A stretch of DNA of 13,259 bases from Victivallales bacterium (GTDB taxonomy: Bacteria; Verrucomicrobiota; Lentisphaeria; Oligosphaerales; Oligosphaeraceae). Below the pieces are notes generated by a model. That model was not told the DNA's origin. It worked only from the letters and a program-made list of their open reading frames with translations, and did not search any database. Where the stretch lies: assembly GCA_900769285.1 (NCBI GenBank), contig CAAGGB010000148.1, positions 1 through 13,259 on the forward strand. Direction: 5' to 3'. Position numbers and translations under genes: made by a program. Shown here one piece after another: positions 6,027 to 13,259 of this stretch; within the stretch, counting starts at the first letter, position 1; every line of letters starts with the position of its first letter.

Positions 6027-6791
6027 ATGGAAGAACACGCCCCGTCCTGCCTCTTGGAGGACCTGAAGCACGGGCTCGCCTGGGCCGTCTGCGCCCTCCG
6101 CGCCCGCGCCCTCCGCGCCGTCGGACAGACGCCCGCACAGCCCCTTCCCACGCCGCCCGCACAGCCGCTTGCCTGGCTCGCCGCCATGCGGCTCGCCTAC
6201 GGCCTCGCCGCCGCCCTCCTCTGCCTCCTCCTCCAGTGGCTCCTCGGACAGCTCGGCGCGCTCCTCGGAGGCGCCCTCGCCCTCGCCGCGCTCGAATGGC
6301 TCGGCGCCTTCGCCCGGCGCGGCGAGTACCTCCTCGCGCGAACCCTCCTCCGCGACTCCGGCGACCCCACCTACGACAGCCAGCGCGGCTTCGCCCTCTA
6401 CCTCGCCCTCGTCGCCCTCCGACCCGCCATCCTCGCCGCGCTCTGCTGGACCGGACGCTGCGCCTGGCTCGTGCCCGCCTGCGCCCTCGGCGGCTGGGCC
6501 GCCGACGAGGCGCTCGCCACCGCGCCACTCGCCAACTGGCGCAACTGGCTCGTCCCCGCCGTCGCCGCACTCGTCCTCTGGCCCGCACTCGCCCGCCTCA
6601 CGCTCTCCCTGACGACCGCCGCCGCGCTCCCCGCAGCGCTCCTCGCCCTCGCCGCCGCCGCGCTCGTCGCACTCCTTCCAGCACGACTCGACGCCCTCCG
6701 CCGACTCCCTCCGCAGACCGTGCGCCAAATCGTCCGCTGGACCGCCGAAACCCTCCTTCTCGCCATCGGACTCCTCGCCCTGCGGCGTTAG
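6027..6791 (+). CDS. Polytopic membrane protein, faintly CobS-like
   Basis: The protein has 254 residues, very rich in Ala and Leu, with about six predicted membrane segments after an amphipathic N-terminus. The start is set by GGAGGAG (6011-6017) ten bases before ATG. An open frame continues further upstream but overlaps dapA. Layout and length recall adenosylcobinamide-GDP ribazoletransferase (CobS): an RDSG-x4-YD stretch followed by a membrane helix with an Arg-Pro, then a C-terminal helix. The acidic DGLADTxDG motif needed for CobS catalysis is missing, so either the resemblance is chance or the protein is a divergent relative. It follows dapA by 41 bp and is probably in the same transcript. 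The ribosome binding site is complementary to the loop of the candidate small RNA at 4822-4901. Function is unknown. Confidence 0.7.
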   Translation: MEEHAPSCLLEDLKHGLAWAVCALRARALRAVGQTPAQPLPTPPAQPLAWLAAMRLAYGLAAALLCLLLQWLLGQLGALLGGALALAALEWLGAFARRGEYLLARTLLRDSGDPTYDSQRGFALYLALVALRPAILAALCWTGRCAWLVPACALGGWAADEALATAPLANWRNWLVPAVAALVLWPALARLTLSLTTAAALPAALLALAAAALVALLPARLDALRRLPPQTVRQIVRWTAETLLLAIGLLALRR

Positions 6792-6824
6792 TGCAAATAA
6801 ATGCGCCGCTCCCCAGGACGACGT

Positions 6825-6852
6825 TTGACAGCAGGCAAAGACGCTGTATCTT
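6825..6852 (+). promoter_or_regulatory. Predicted promoter of the pil operon
   Basis: TTGACA (6825-6830), a 16-base spacer and TATCTT (6847-6852) are identical in hexamers and spacing to the promoter at 4788. Transcription would begin near 6859, giving a leader of about 130 bases before the pilB-like start. Confidence 0.7.
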
Positions 6853-6872
6853 GAGCCGTCATTCTCTCCCTT

Positions 6873-6945
6873 TGCGCCTCCGTTTCCCCCGAAACAGCCC
6901 ACGGCGCAGCCTGGTGCATAACAACCACCCTAGGCCACAGGCCTA
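6873..6945 (+). promoter_or_regulatory. Structured, C-rich leader of the pil operon
   Basis: TGCGCC (6873-6878) pairs with GGCGCA (6903-6908), enclosing GTTTC/GAAAC (6882-6886, 6891-6895) around a CCCC loop. A second perfect hairpin is TAGGCC-ACA-GGCCTA (6931-6945). It is followed by A rather than T, so it is not a terminator. The rest of the leader is rich in C and T. I recognise no known riboswitch. Confidence 0.45.
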
Positions 6946-6990
6946 AAAACCTTCCCCCCTTTTCCTCTCTATCAACCGCGGAGCAGTCTC

Positions 6991-8715
6991 GTGATTTCAG
7001 CAGACGATTTTATTGTGGAGCTACTGCAGAGCCAGGGCATGGTGACGGACGCGCAGGTCGAGACCGCGCGAGAGCGCGTCAAGGACAGCGAGGACTCCTC
7101 CGTGCTCGACGGACTCTATGAAATCCAGGCCGTCTCCGAACAGGAGGTCGTCCAGCTCCTCGGCTCCGAATACGGCATGGACACCTACGACTTCGACCAG
7201 GCCAGAGGAAAAATCCCACCCGAAATCATCCAGCAGATGCCGCGCGACGTCGCCGTCCGCTACCGCATGATTCCCATCTCGCTCACCAACGGCATCCTCC
7301 GCGTCGCCATCGCCGACCCCACCGATGTCGAGTCCATCGACTCCGTCCGATACCTCCTCAAGCTCGAAATCGACCCCGTCGTCGCCTCCAAACGGCAAAT
7401 CGAGGCCGCGCTCTCCAACTACTACAGCGGCGCCGACGGCGGCGTCGCCGAATTCCTCGAGGACATGACCGAGGCCACCACTGACGTCACCATGGGAACC
7501 ACCCAGGACCAGGCCACCGTCGACATGGCCGGAAAGGACAGCCAGGAGGACGACCAGGCGCCCATCATCCGACTCGTCTCGCTCCTCATCCTCGAGGCCT
7601 TCCGCACGCGCACCTCCGATATCCACGTCGAGCCGCTCGAAAAGCGCTTCCGGCTCCGCTACCGCATCGACGGCGTCCTCAACGAAGTCCAGAGCCCGCC
7701 CAAATACCTCCAGAACCAGATCATCTCACGACTCAAGATCCAGGCCGGCATGGACCTCTCCGAACACCGCATCCCACAGGACGGACGCATCCGCATCACC
7801 GCCCTCGGACGTGAGCTCGACCTCCGCGTCTCCGACATCCCAACCACCTGCGGCGAGTCCATCGTCATGCGTATCCTCGACAAGTCCGGCGTCATGCTCG
7901 GCATCTCCGAACTCGGCTTCTTCAAGGACGACGAGGAGCTCATCGACCGCATCATCCACTTCCCCGACGGCATCTTCCTCGTCACCGGCCCCACCGGCTC
8001 CGGAAAGACCACCTCGCTCTACTCCTTCCTCCACGCGCTCAACCAGCCCACACGCAAAATCATCACCGCCGAAGACCCCGTCGAGTACGAACTCTCCGGC
8101 ATCAACCAAGTCCAAATCGCCTCCGAAATCGGACTCACCTTCGCCGCCGCCCTCCGTGCCATGCTCCGTCAGGCGCCCAACATCATCATGGTCGGTGAAA
8201 TCCGTGACTCCGAAACCGGCGAAATCGCCATCAACGCCGCACTTACCGGACACCTCGTCTTCAGCACCCTCCACACCAACGACGCGCCATCCGCCATCAC
8301 CCGACTCAGCGACATGGGCATCAAGCCCTTCCTCGTCGCCTCATCCGTCCGCGCCATCATGGCACAGCGACTCATGAGACGGACCTGCAAGCACTGCGCA
8401 CAGCCCTACGAACCCTCCGACAGCGAACTCGGACGACTCGGACTCACACGCGACGACGTCAAGGACGCCGAATTCAAGATGGGCACCGGCTGCCCCGAAT
8501 GCAAGAAGGGATACCGCGGACGCGTCGGCATCTACGAGATCTTCATCCTCGACCAGAGCATCGAACGGCTCATCTACGACCGCGCCGACGCCGCAACCAT
8601 CCGCAAGCGCGCCGCCGAAATCGGCATGCGCTCCCTCCGCGAGGACGGCATCCGCAAGGCCGCCTGCGGACTCACCACCATCAAGGAAGTCCTCCGACTC
8701 ACCGTCGACGCCTAA
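6991..8715 (+). CDS. pilB: PilB/GspE-type assembly ATPase 1
   Basis: This 574-residue cytoplasmic ATPase is of the type that powers pilus or pseudopilus assembly. Residues about 1-150 form the N-terminal PilB/MshEN-type domain. The motor follows: Walker A GPTGSGKT (333-340, K339), the Asp-box region AEDPVEYE, Walker B-region MVGEIRD (400-406), a His box in GHLVFSTLHTND, and a C4 zinc site (C466, C469, C501, C504). Before the GEIRD motif it reads LRQAPN where most PilB/GspE proteins, including the next gene, have RQDPD. This marks it as a distinct paralogue. Start is a GTG preceded by GGAG (6980-6983) at seven bases. It is the first gene of a four-gene operon with short spacers. Whether it serves type IV pili or type II secretion is not settled by sequence, but the PilT downstream favours pili. 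Confidence 0.92.
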   Translation: MISADDFIVELLQSQGMVTDAQVETARERVKDSEDSSVLDGLYEIQAVSEQEVVQLLGSEYGMDTYDFDQARGKIPPEIIQQMPRDVAVRYRMIPISLTNGILRVAIADPTDVESIDSVRYLLKLEIDPVVASKRQIEAALSNYYSGADGGVAEFLEDMTEATTDVTMGTTQDQATVDMAGKDSQEDDQAPIIRLVSLLILEAFRTRTSDIHVEPLEKRFRLRYRIDGVLNEVQSPPKYLQNQIISRLKIQAGMDLSEHRIPQDGRIRITALGRELDLRVSDIPTTCGESIVMRILDKSGVMLGISELGFFKDDEELIDRIIHFPDGIFLVTGPTGSGKTTSLYSFLHALNQPTRKIITAEDPVEYELSGINQVQIASEIGLTFAAALRAMLRQAPNIIMVGEIRDSETGEIAINAALTGHLVFSTLHTNDAPSAITRLSDMGIKPFLVASSVRAIMAQRLMRRTCKHCAQPYEPSDSELGRLGLTRDDVKDAEFKMGTGCPECKKGYRGRVGIYEIFILDQSIERLIYDRADAATIRKRAAEIGMRSLREDGIRKAACGLTTIKEVLRLTVDA

Positions 8716-8748
8716 CCACCCCCACCCCGCATCAGGAACACATACCCC

Positions 8749-10473
8749 ATGGAAGAAGAGAACAGACAGGAACTCGACGCCGACGTCAGCGTCGTCTGGC
8801 ATCTGCTGCTGGACAAGGGAAAGGCCACCGAAAGCCAGCTCGAGGACGCCCTCGAGGAAAGCCAGATGATGAACCGACCCTTCGTCAAGACCGTCTATAA
8901 CTGGGACATCATCAAGGAGGACGAACTCCTCCAGCTCATCGCCGACGACATGGGCACCGAGGTCTACTCCTTCAACCGCACCGAGCCCGACGAGGCCATC
9001 CTCGCACTCGTCCCCCCAGACACCGCGCGCTTCTACGGCATCATCCCCATCGCCAACGACCCCAACAGCGGCGTCCTCACCGTCGCCGTCAAGGACCCCC
9101 TCAACCCCGCGCTCATGGACGAGCTCCCCTTCGCACTCAACTGCGAAGTCCATCCCGTCATCGGATACCCCGACGAAATCGACGAGATGCTCGACAAGTG
9201 CTACCCCGAGAACACCGAGTCACTCGGCTCCATCGTCGAGGAAATCTCCGCCTCGCGCTCCTCCGTCCTCGACCTCACCAACGCCGACGCCAAGGCCCTC
9301 GAGGAGGCCGCCAACGAGGCACCCATCGTCCGCTTCGTCAACCTCATCATGCAGCAGGCCATCAAGGACAAGGCCAGCGACATCCACTTCGAGCCGTTCG
9401 CCGACGAATTCCGTATCCGCTACCGCATCGACGGCGCGCTCTTCGAAATGGCTCCGCCACCCAAGCACCTCGCCATCCCCGTCATCTCACGCATCAAGGT
9501 CATGAGCGGACTCAACATCGCCGAACGCCGCGTCCCGCAGGACGGCCGTATCGAGCTCCGCGTCAACAAGAAGCCCATCGACCTCCGCGTCTCCAGCCTC
9601 CCCACACGCTACGGCGAAAGCGTCGTCCTCCGTGTCCTCGACCGCAGCGTCGTCAACCTCGACCTCGACTGCCTCGGCATGACCTCCGAAATGGTCAACG
9701 ACATCCGCGCCATGATCAGCCGCCCCAACGGCATCTTCCTCGTCACCGGCCCCACCGGCTCCGGAAAGACCACCACCCTCTACTCCGGACTCAAGGAAAT
9801 CAACACCATCGAGGACAAGCTCCTCACCGCCGAGGACCCCGTCGAGTACGACATCGAGGGCATCATGCAGGTGCCCGTCAAGGAATCCGTCGGCATGACC
9901 TTCGCCGCCGCGCTCCGAGCCTTCCTCCGACAGGACCCCGACCGCATCATGGTCGGCGAAATCCGTGACGCCGAAACCGCCGGCATGGCCATCCAGGCCT
10001 CCCTCACCGGACACATGGTCCTCTCAACCCTCCACACCAACGACGCCGCCGGCGCCGTCACCCGACTCATCGACATGGGCATCGAGCCCTTCCTCATCTC
10101 CTCCACACTCGCCGGCGTCCTCGCACAGCGACTCATCCGACGTGTCTGCAAAAACTGCATGGAGGCCTACGAGCCCACCGACGACGAGCTCCGACTCCTC
10201 GGCATCACCCGCGAATTCCTCGCCGGAAGACCCTTCTACCGCGGACGTGGCTGCGAACTCTGCAACAACACCGGCTACAAGCGCCGCGTCGGCATCTTCG
10301 AGCTCCTCCACGTCTCATCCGAAATCCAGGCGCTCATCAACAAGCGCGCCACCACCCAGGAAATCAAGGATGTCGCCACCAGCCAGGGCATGACCACCAT
10401 GCGACAGGACGGCATCAACCAAATCCTCCAAGGCATCACCACCTCCTCCGAGGTGCTCCAATACACCATCTGA
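8749..10473 (+). CDS. pilB: PilB/GspE-type assembly ATPase 2
   Basis: A second assembly-type ATPase, also exactly 574 residues and clearly paralogous to the preceding gene, from which it is separated by 33 bp. It has an N-terminal MshEN-type domain, then Walker A GPTGSGKT (334-341, K340), AEDPVEYD, the canonical RQDPD-x-IMVGEIRD (394-407), His box GHMVLSTLHTND, and zinc cysteines C467, C470, C502 and C505. All catalytic motifs are intact. The ribosome binding site is weak (AGGA at 8734-8737, eleven bases from ATG), so translation may depend on coupling to the gene before it. Having two complete assembly ATPases in tandem suggests either separate pilus/secretion machines or a mixed motor. Codons are nearly all C- or A-ending. 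Confidence 0.92.
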   Translation: MEEENRQELDADVSVVWHLLLDKGKATESQLEDALEESQMMNRPFVKTVYNWDIIKEDELLQLIADDMGTEVYSFNRTEPDEAILALVPPDTARFYGIIPIANDPNSGVLTVAVKDPLNPALMDELPFALNCEVHPVIGYPDEIDEMLDKCYPENTESLGSIVEEISASRSSVLDLTNADAKALEEAANEAPIVRFVNLIMQQAIKDKASDIHFEPFADEFRIRYRIDGALFEMAPPPKHLAIPVISRIKVMSGLNIAERRVPQDGRIELRVNKKPIDLRVSSLPTRYGESVVLRVLDRSVVNLDLDCLGMTSEMVNDIRAMISRPNGIFLVTGPTGSGKTTTLYSGLKEINTIEDKLLTAEDPVEYDIEGIMQVPVKESVGMTFAAALRAFLRQDPDRIMVGEIRDAETAGMAIQASLTGHMVLSTLHTNDAAGAVTRLIDMGIEPFLISSTLAGVLAQRLIRRVCKNCMEAYEPTDDELRLLGITREFLAGRPFYRGRGCELCNNTGYKRRVGIFELLHVSSEIQALINKRATTQEIKDVATSQGMTTMRQDGINQILQGITTSSEVLQYTI

Positions 10474-10496
10474 AGGCTCAAGGAGACTATCTACCT

Positions 10497-11579
10497 ATGG
10501 CAAGACTGGAAATGGGCGACCTGCTCGACCTCGTCCTCGAGGAAGGGGCCAGCGACCTTCACATCCCATGCTACTCACCTCCCGTCCTCCGACTCCACGG
10601 CGAAATGACCCCCCTCGACGTCGAGCCCATGGGACCCGAGGACACCGAGTACCTCATGAAGTCCATCACCTCCGAGTCCAATCAGCAGAAGCTCGCCGCC
10701 GAAGGCAGCGTCGACTTCGGCTTCGCCTTCGGAGACCGCGCACGCTTCCGCGTCTCCGTCTTCAAGGCCAAGGGCGCCATCGGCATGGTCCTCCGCACCA
10801 TCCCCAACACACTCCTCTCCATGGAGCAGCTCGGACTGCCGCCCTCCGTCAAGGACGTCCTCTTCAAGCCACGCGGACTCATCCTCGTCACCGGACCCAC
10901 CGGCTCCGGAAAGTCCACCACCCTCGCCTCCATGATCGACCTCATCAACATCGAGAAGCGAGACCACATCATCACCATCGAAGACCCCATCGAATTCTAC
11001 CACAAACACAAGAACAGCGTCGTCACCCAACGCGAAGTCCATACCGACGTCCCCTCCTTCGCCGAGGCCATCCGACGCGCACTCCGTCAGGACCCCGACT
11101 CCATCCTCGTCGGTGAAATGCGAGACCTCGAAACCATCGGCGCCGCCATCACCGCCGCCGAAACCGGACACCTCGTCTTCGGAACCCTCCATACCACTGG
11201 CGCCGCCGAAACCATCGACCGTATCATCGACGCCTTCCCCACCACCCAGCAGGCACAGGTCCGCACCCAGCTCTCCGCCTGTCTCGTCTGCGTCATCTCA
11301 CAGGTCCTCCTCAAGCGCATCGACAAGAAGGGACGCGTCGCCGCCTTCGAAATCATGGTCAACACTCCCTCCATCGCCTCGCTCATCCGAGACGGAAAGA
11401 CCTTCCGCATCACCTCCGACATCCAGACCGGCGCCAAATACGGCATGAACACCCTCGACACGCACCTCATCCAGCTCTACAACGAGGGCAAAATCAACTA
11501 CGGCGACCTCATCACCAAGGCCAAGGACCCCGAAGGAGTCATCCAGAGACTCAAGATGGAATTCCAAAACCGACAGTAG
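10497..11579 (+). CDS. pilT: Type IV pilus retraction ATPase PilT
   Basis: This 360-residue hexameric ATPase would depolymerise pili and drive twitching or DNA uptake. It has the PAS-like N-terminal domain and the RecA-like motor: Walker A GPTGSGKS (133-140, K139), a DPIEF Asp box, Walker B-region LVGEMRDLET (204-213), and AETGH (221-225) followed by a TLHT His box. GEMRDLET and AETGH separate PilT from PilB/GspE. The zinc cysteines and long N-terminal domain of PilB are absent, as expected. AAGGAG (10480-10485) lies eleven bases before ATG, and the gap to the preceding gene is 23 bp. Its presence argues that the operon builds retractable pili and is not purely a type II secretion system. Confidence 0.96.
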   Translation: MARLEMGDLLDLVLEEGASDLHIPCYSPPVLRLHGEMTPLDVEPMGPEDTEYLMKSITSESNQQKLAAEGSVDFGFAFGDRARFRVSVFKAKGAIGMVLRTIPNTLLSMEQLGLPPSVKDVLFKPRGLILVTGPTGSGKSTTLASMIDLINIEKRDHIITIEDPIEFYHKHKNSVVTQREVHTDVPSFAEAIRRALRQDPDSILVGEMRDLETIGAAITAAETGHLVFGTLHTTGAAETIDRIIDAFPTTQQAQVRTQLSACLVCVISQVLLKRIDKKGRVAAFEIMVNTPSIASLIRDGKTFRITSDIQTGAKYGMNTLDTHLIQLYNEGKINYGDLITKAKDPEGVIQRLKMEFQNRQ

Positions 11580-11645
11580 AAGAGGAAAGACCCACCCGCA
11601 CATACACACAACCATCCACAGACCTGTTCCCCAAAGGAGTGAACC

Positions 11646-12896
11646 ATGGCCAAATTCCAATATGTCGCCATCGACAACAACGGCAAGGAGAAGAAGGGCA
11701 TCCAGGAGGCCGAAACCGAACAGGAGGCCGTAGCCAAGCTCAAGCAGCAGCAGCTCTTCCCCACCAGCGTCGTCCCCGTCAAGGCCGGCGGCGCCGCCGG
11801 CAGCGGCGCACGCGCCAAAAGCATGGGCCTCGGCTTCGCCGCGCCCAAAATCAAGCGCAAGTCACTCACCACCATGACGCGACAGCTCGCCACACTTCTC
11901 GAGGCCGGCCTCCCGCTCGTCCGCGCCATCCGCACCCTCGAGCGACAGGCCAAGGGCATCGACCCCTCACTCAACAAGGTCCTCCATGACCTCGGCGACC
12001 AGGTCGAGGGCGGCGCCACCTTCTCCGAGGCCCTCGCCGGGCACCCCAAATCCTTCAACAAGCTCTACGTCAGCATGGTCCGCGCCGGCGAAGCCTCCGG
12101 CGCCATGGAGGTCGTCCTCACCCGACTCGCCGAATTCATGGAGAAGGCCGCCCGTATCGCCGGCAAGGTCAAGTCCGCCATGGTCTATCCTATCTCCGTC
12201 CTCGTCATCGCCGGCGGCATCACCGCAGGTCTCATGATCTTCATCGTCCCCAAATTCGCCAAGATGTTCGACGAGATGCTCCCCGGCGAGCCACTCCCCG
12301 AACTCACCCAGTTCGTCATCGACGCCAGTAACCTCCTCGCCGACCACGCCGCCGCCATGCTCGGCGTCCTCGTCGGCTTCATCATCGCCCTCAAGCTCGC
12401 ACTCAAGACCAAGATTGGCTGCCTCCTCTTCGACACCGCCTCGCTCAAGGTGCCGCCCTTCAACGGCCTCGTCGTCAAGAACGCCTCCGCGCGCTTCTGT
12501 CGAACCCTCGGCACGCTCATGGCCTCTGGCGTCGCCGTCCTGCAGGCGCTGATGATTGTGAAGGACACCTCCGGCAACGAGCTCGTCGCCCGCGCCATCC
12601 AGGACGTCCACGACCGCGTGAAGGAAGGCGAGGGCATGACCCAGCCGCTCGTCAAGTCCGGCGTCTTCCCGCTCATGCTCTGCTCCATGGTGGAGGTCGG
12701 CGAGGAGACCGGTGCCCTCCCCGACATGCTCAACCGCGTCGCCTCCGTCTACGAGGAGGAGGTCGACCGCGCCGTCGAGGGACTCACCTCGCTCATCGAG
12801 CCACTCATGATCTGCTTCCTCGCCGTCGTCGTCGGCGGCATCGTCATCGCCCTCTTCGCACCCCTCATCAAGATGATCGACAAACTCGGCGGCTGA
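11646..12896 (+). CDS. pilC: Type IV pilus inner-membrane platform protein PilC (GspF family)
   Basis: The 416-residue polytopic protein connects the cytoplasmic ATPases to the growing pilus. It carries two T2SSF domains, about residues 76-199 and 283-404, each with the family's pattern of a Thr/Leu-rich helix around Gly (LLEAGLPL and LMASGVAVL) and a GE-x-(S/T)-G motif (GEASG, GEETG). Predicted membrane segments are about 179-203, 234-252 and 385-407. AAGGAG (11634-11639) lies six bases before ATG. The 66-bp gap after pilT has no promoter or terminator that I can see, so it is most likely the last gene of the operon. Codons in about 12500-12700 turn more mixed than in the rest of the operon. 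Confidence 0.95.
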   Translation: MAKFQYVAIDNNGKEKKGIQEAETEQEAVAKLKQQQLFPTSVVPVKAGGAAGSGARAKSMGLGFAAPKIKRKSLTTMTRQLATLLEAGLPLVRAIRTLERQAKGIDPSLNKVLHDLGDQVEGGATFSEALAGHPKSFNKLYVSMVRAGEASGAMEVVLTRLAEFMEKAARIAGKVKSAMVYPISVLVIAGGITAGLMIFIVPKFAKMFDEMLPGEPLPELTQFVIDASNLLADHAAAMLGVLVGFIIALKLALKTKIGCLLFDTASLKVPPFNGLVVKNASARFCRTLGTLMASGVAVLQALMIVKDTSGNELVARAIQDVHDRVKEGEGMTQPLVKSGVFPLMLCSMVEVGEETGALPDMLNRVASVYEEEVDRAVEGLTSLIEPLMICFLAVVVGGIVIALFAPLIKMIDKLGG

Positions 12897-12918
12897 CGAC
12901 AAAATCTGCGCCCCCGAC

Positions 12919-12946
12919 TTGAAAAACCGGATTGCGATGATACAGT
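12919..12946 (+). promoter_or_regulatory. Predicted tRNA-Pro promoter
   Basis: TTGAAA (12919-12924), a 16-base spacer and TACAGT (12941-12946) lie about 45 bases before the tRNA. No terminator separates pilC from the tRNA, so read-through from the pil operon is also possible. Confidence 0.5.
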
Positions 12947-12992
12947 AAGACTGTTTCCGTAAAGCGGAGACGTCATCCAGTGACTTTCAGGT

Positions 12993-13070
12993 CGGGGCGT
13001 GGCTCAGTCTGGCTAGAGCGCTGCGTTCGGGACGCAGAGGCCGGAGGTTCAAATCCTCTCGCCCCGACCA
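12993..13070 (+). tRNA. tRNA-Pro, anticodon CGG
   Basis: The 78-base gene folds as a complete cloverleaf. The acceptor arms CGGGGCG (12993-12999) and CGCCCCG (13060-13066) pair fully. D-stem GCTC/GAGC, anticodon stem CTGCG/CGCAG and T-stem GGAGG/CCTCT are present. The anticodon loop TTCGGGA gives CGG at 13028-13030, which reads CCG codons. A discriminator A and an encoded CCA end the gene. The T-loop is TTCAAAT. Confidence 0.97.
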
Positions 13071-13090
13071 TTACTCTTTCTTCTCAACTC

Positions 13091-13138
13091 AAATCCCATG
13101 CGATGTGCTTCTCGCACTCGCATGGGATTTTTTCTTTT
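13091..13138 (+). terminator. Intrinsic terminator after tRNA-Pro
   Basis: AAATCCCATGCGA (13091-13103) pairs perfectly with TCGCATGGGATTT (13118-13130) over 13 bp. An inner GTGC/GCAC extension (13105-13108, 13114-13117) is possible, and a T-rich tail follows. Confidence 0.92.
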
Positions 13139-13180
13139 TCCCCCCCCCAAAAAAAAGCAACGAGAGACGAGAGATGAAAG

Positions 13181-13201
13181 CCGCCGAGCGAAGCGAGGCG
13201 G
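13181..13201. repeat. REP-like GC-rich palindrome
   Basis: CCGCC (13181-13185) and GGCGG (13197-13201) surround GAGCGAAGCGA, a pattern similar to dispersed REP-like palindromes in many genomes. It is followed by A, not T, so it is not a plus-strand terminator. Confidence 0.4.
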
Positions 13202-13210
13202 AAAAAAGAG

Positions 13211-13254
13211 ACGAGAGAGACGAGAGAGACGAGAGAGACGAGAGAGACGAGAGA
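13211..13254. repeat. Tandem array of a 9-bp unit, ACGAGAGAG
   Basis: Nearly five head-to-tail copies of ACGAGAGAG run up to the last bases. Shorter related pieces occur at 13160-13174, after a C9/A8 homopolymer stretch (13140-13156). The purine-only bias of the strand is extreme. No gene is seen from 13139 to the end. Confidence 0.9.
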
Positions 13255-13259
13255 AGAAA

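Noticed and set aside
5107..6588. 493-residue minus-strand frame over dapA and the membrane protein
   Set aside because: Antisense shadow over a certain dapA. It reads as Arg- and Gly-rich low complexity.
11967..12902. 311-residue minus-strand acidic frame over pilC
   Set aside because: Antisense to clear T2SSF domains, with Asp/Glu/Gly-rich composition from complementing C-rich codons.
12980..13177. Small plus-strand protein overlapping tRNA-Pro
   Set aside because: It runs through the tRNA and its terminator, so the frame is incidental.
13181..13207. Terminator at the REP-like palindrome
   Set aside because: The hairpin is followed by A rather than T on the plus strand, and the opposite strand has its T run before the stem.

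Overview
The window reads as chromosomal DNA from a GC-rich, Gram-negative-type bacterium. The gene mix fits the PVC superphylum, perhaps the Lentisphaerota/Kiritimatiellota side: paired PilB-type ATPases followed by PilT and PilC, a membrane-anchored prenyltransferase-like toroid protein, a GH127 enzyme, and a four-helix-bundle protein with a zinc-ribbon tail. That placement is inference from gene content, not a database result. Both ends run into 9-bp tandem arrays, which suggests a contig broken at repeats.

Layout. Positions 1-90 hold a tandem array of CGACTCAAT. Positions 86-2515 hold a two-gene minus-strand unit: the toroid protein first, then the S23-like four-helix-bundle protein, whose stop codon lies inside the array. 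The toroid gene appears to carry a frame-shifting G9 tract near its 5' end. Divergent promoters sit at about 2584-2666. On the plus strand follow a GH127-family gene (2777-4693), a 419-bp spacer with a strong promoter and two consecutive intrinsic terminators (a candidate C/U-rich small RNA or attenuator), dapA (5113-5985) and a polytopic membrane protein with a faint CobS-like shape (6027-6791). Next is a type IV pilus motor operon, pilB-like 1, pilB-like 2, pilT and pilC (6991-12896), behind its own promoter and a structured C-rich leader. A tRNA-Pro(CGG) with promoter and terminator closes the gene content, and the right end is low-complexity.

How the genes work together. The four pil genes form one functional set: two assembly-type ATPases, one retraction ATPase and the inner-membrane platform. 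No pilin, secretin or prepilin peptidase is present, so the rest of the machine must be elsewhere. DapA is the lysine/diaminopimelate branch-point enzyme. GH127 is probably a cytoplasmic sugar-releasing hydrolase. The toroid and S23-like proteins have no assigned function.

Composition is striking. The plus strand is A+C-rich at third codon positions across most of the window whichever way the genes point, while the minus-strand toroid gene uses G/T-ending codons. The S23-like gene is clearly more AT-rich than everything else. The items most worth follow-up are the 4788-4971 promoter/double-terminator element, the G9 tract, and the 9-bp repeat that ends the S23-like gene and recurs just before the GH127 ribosome binding site.
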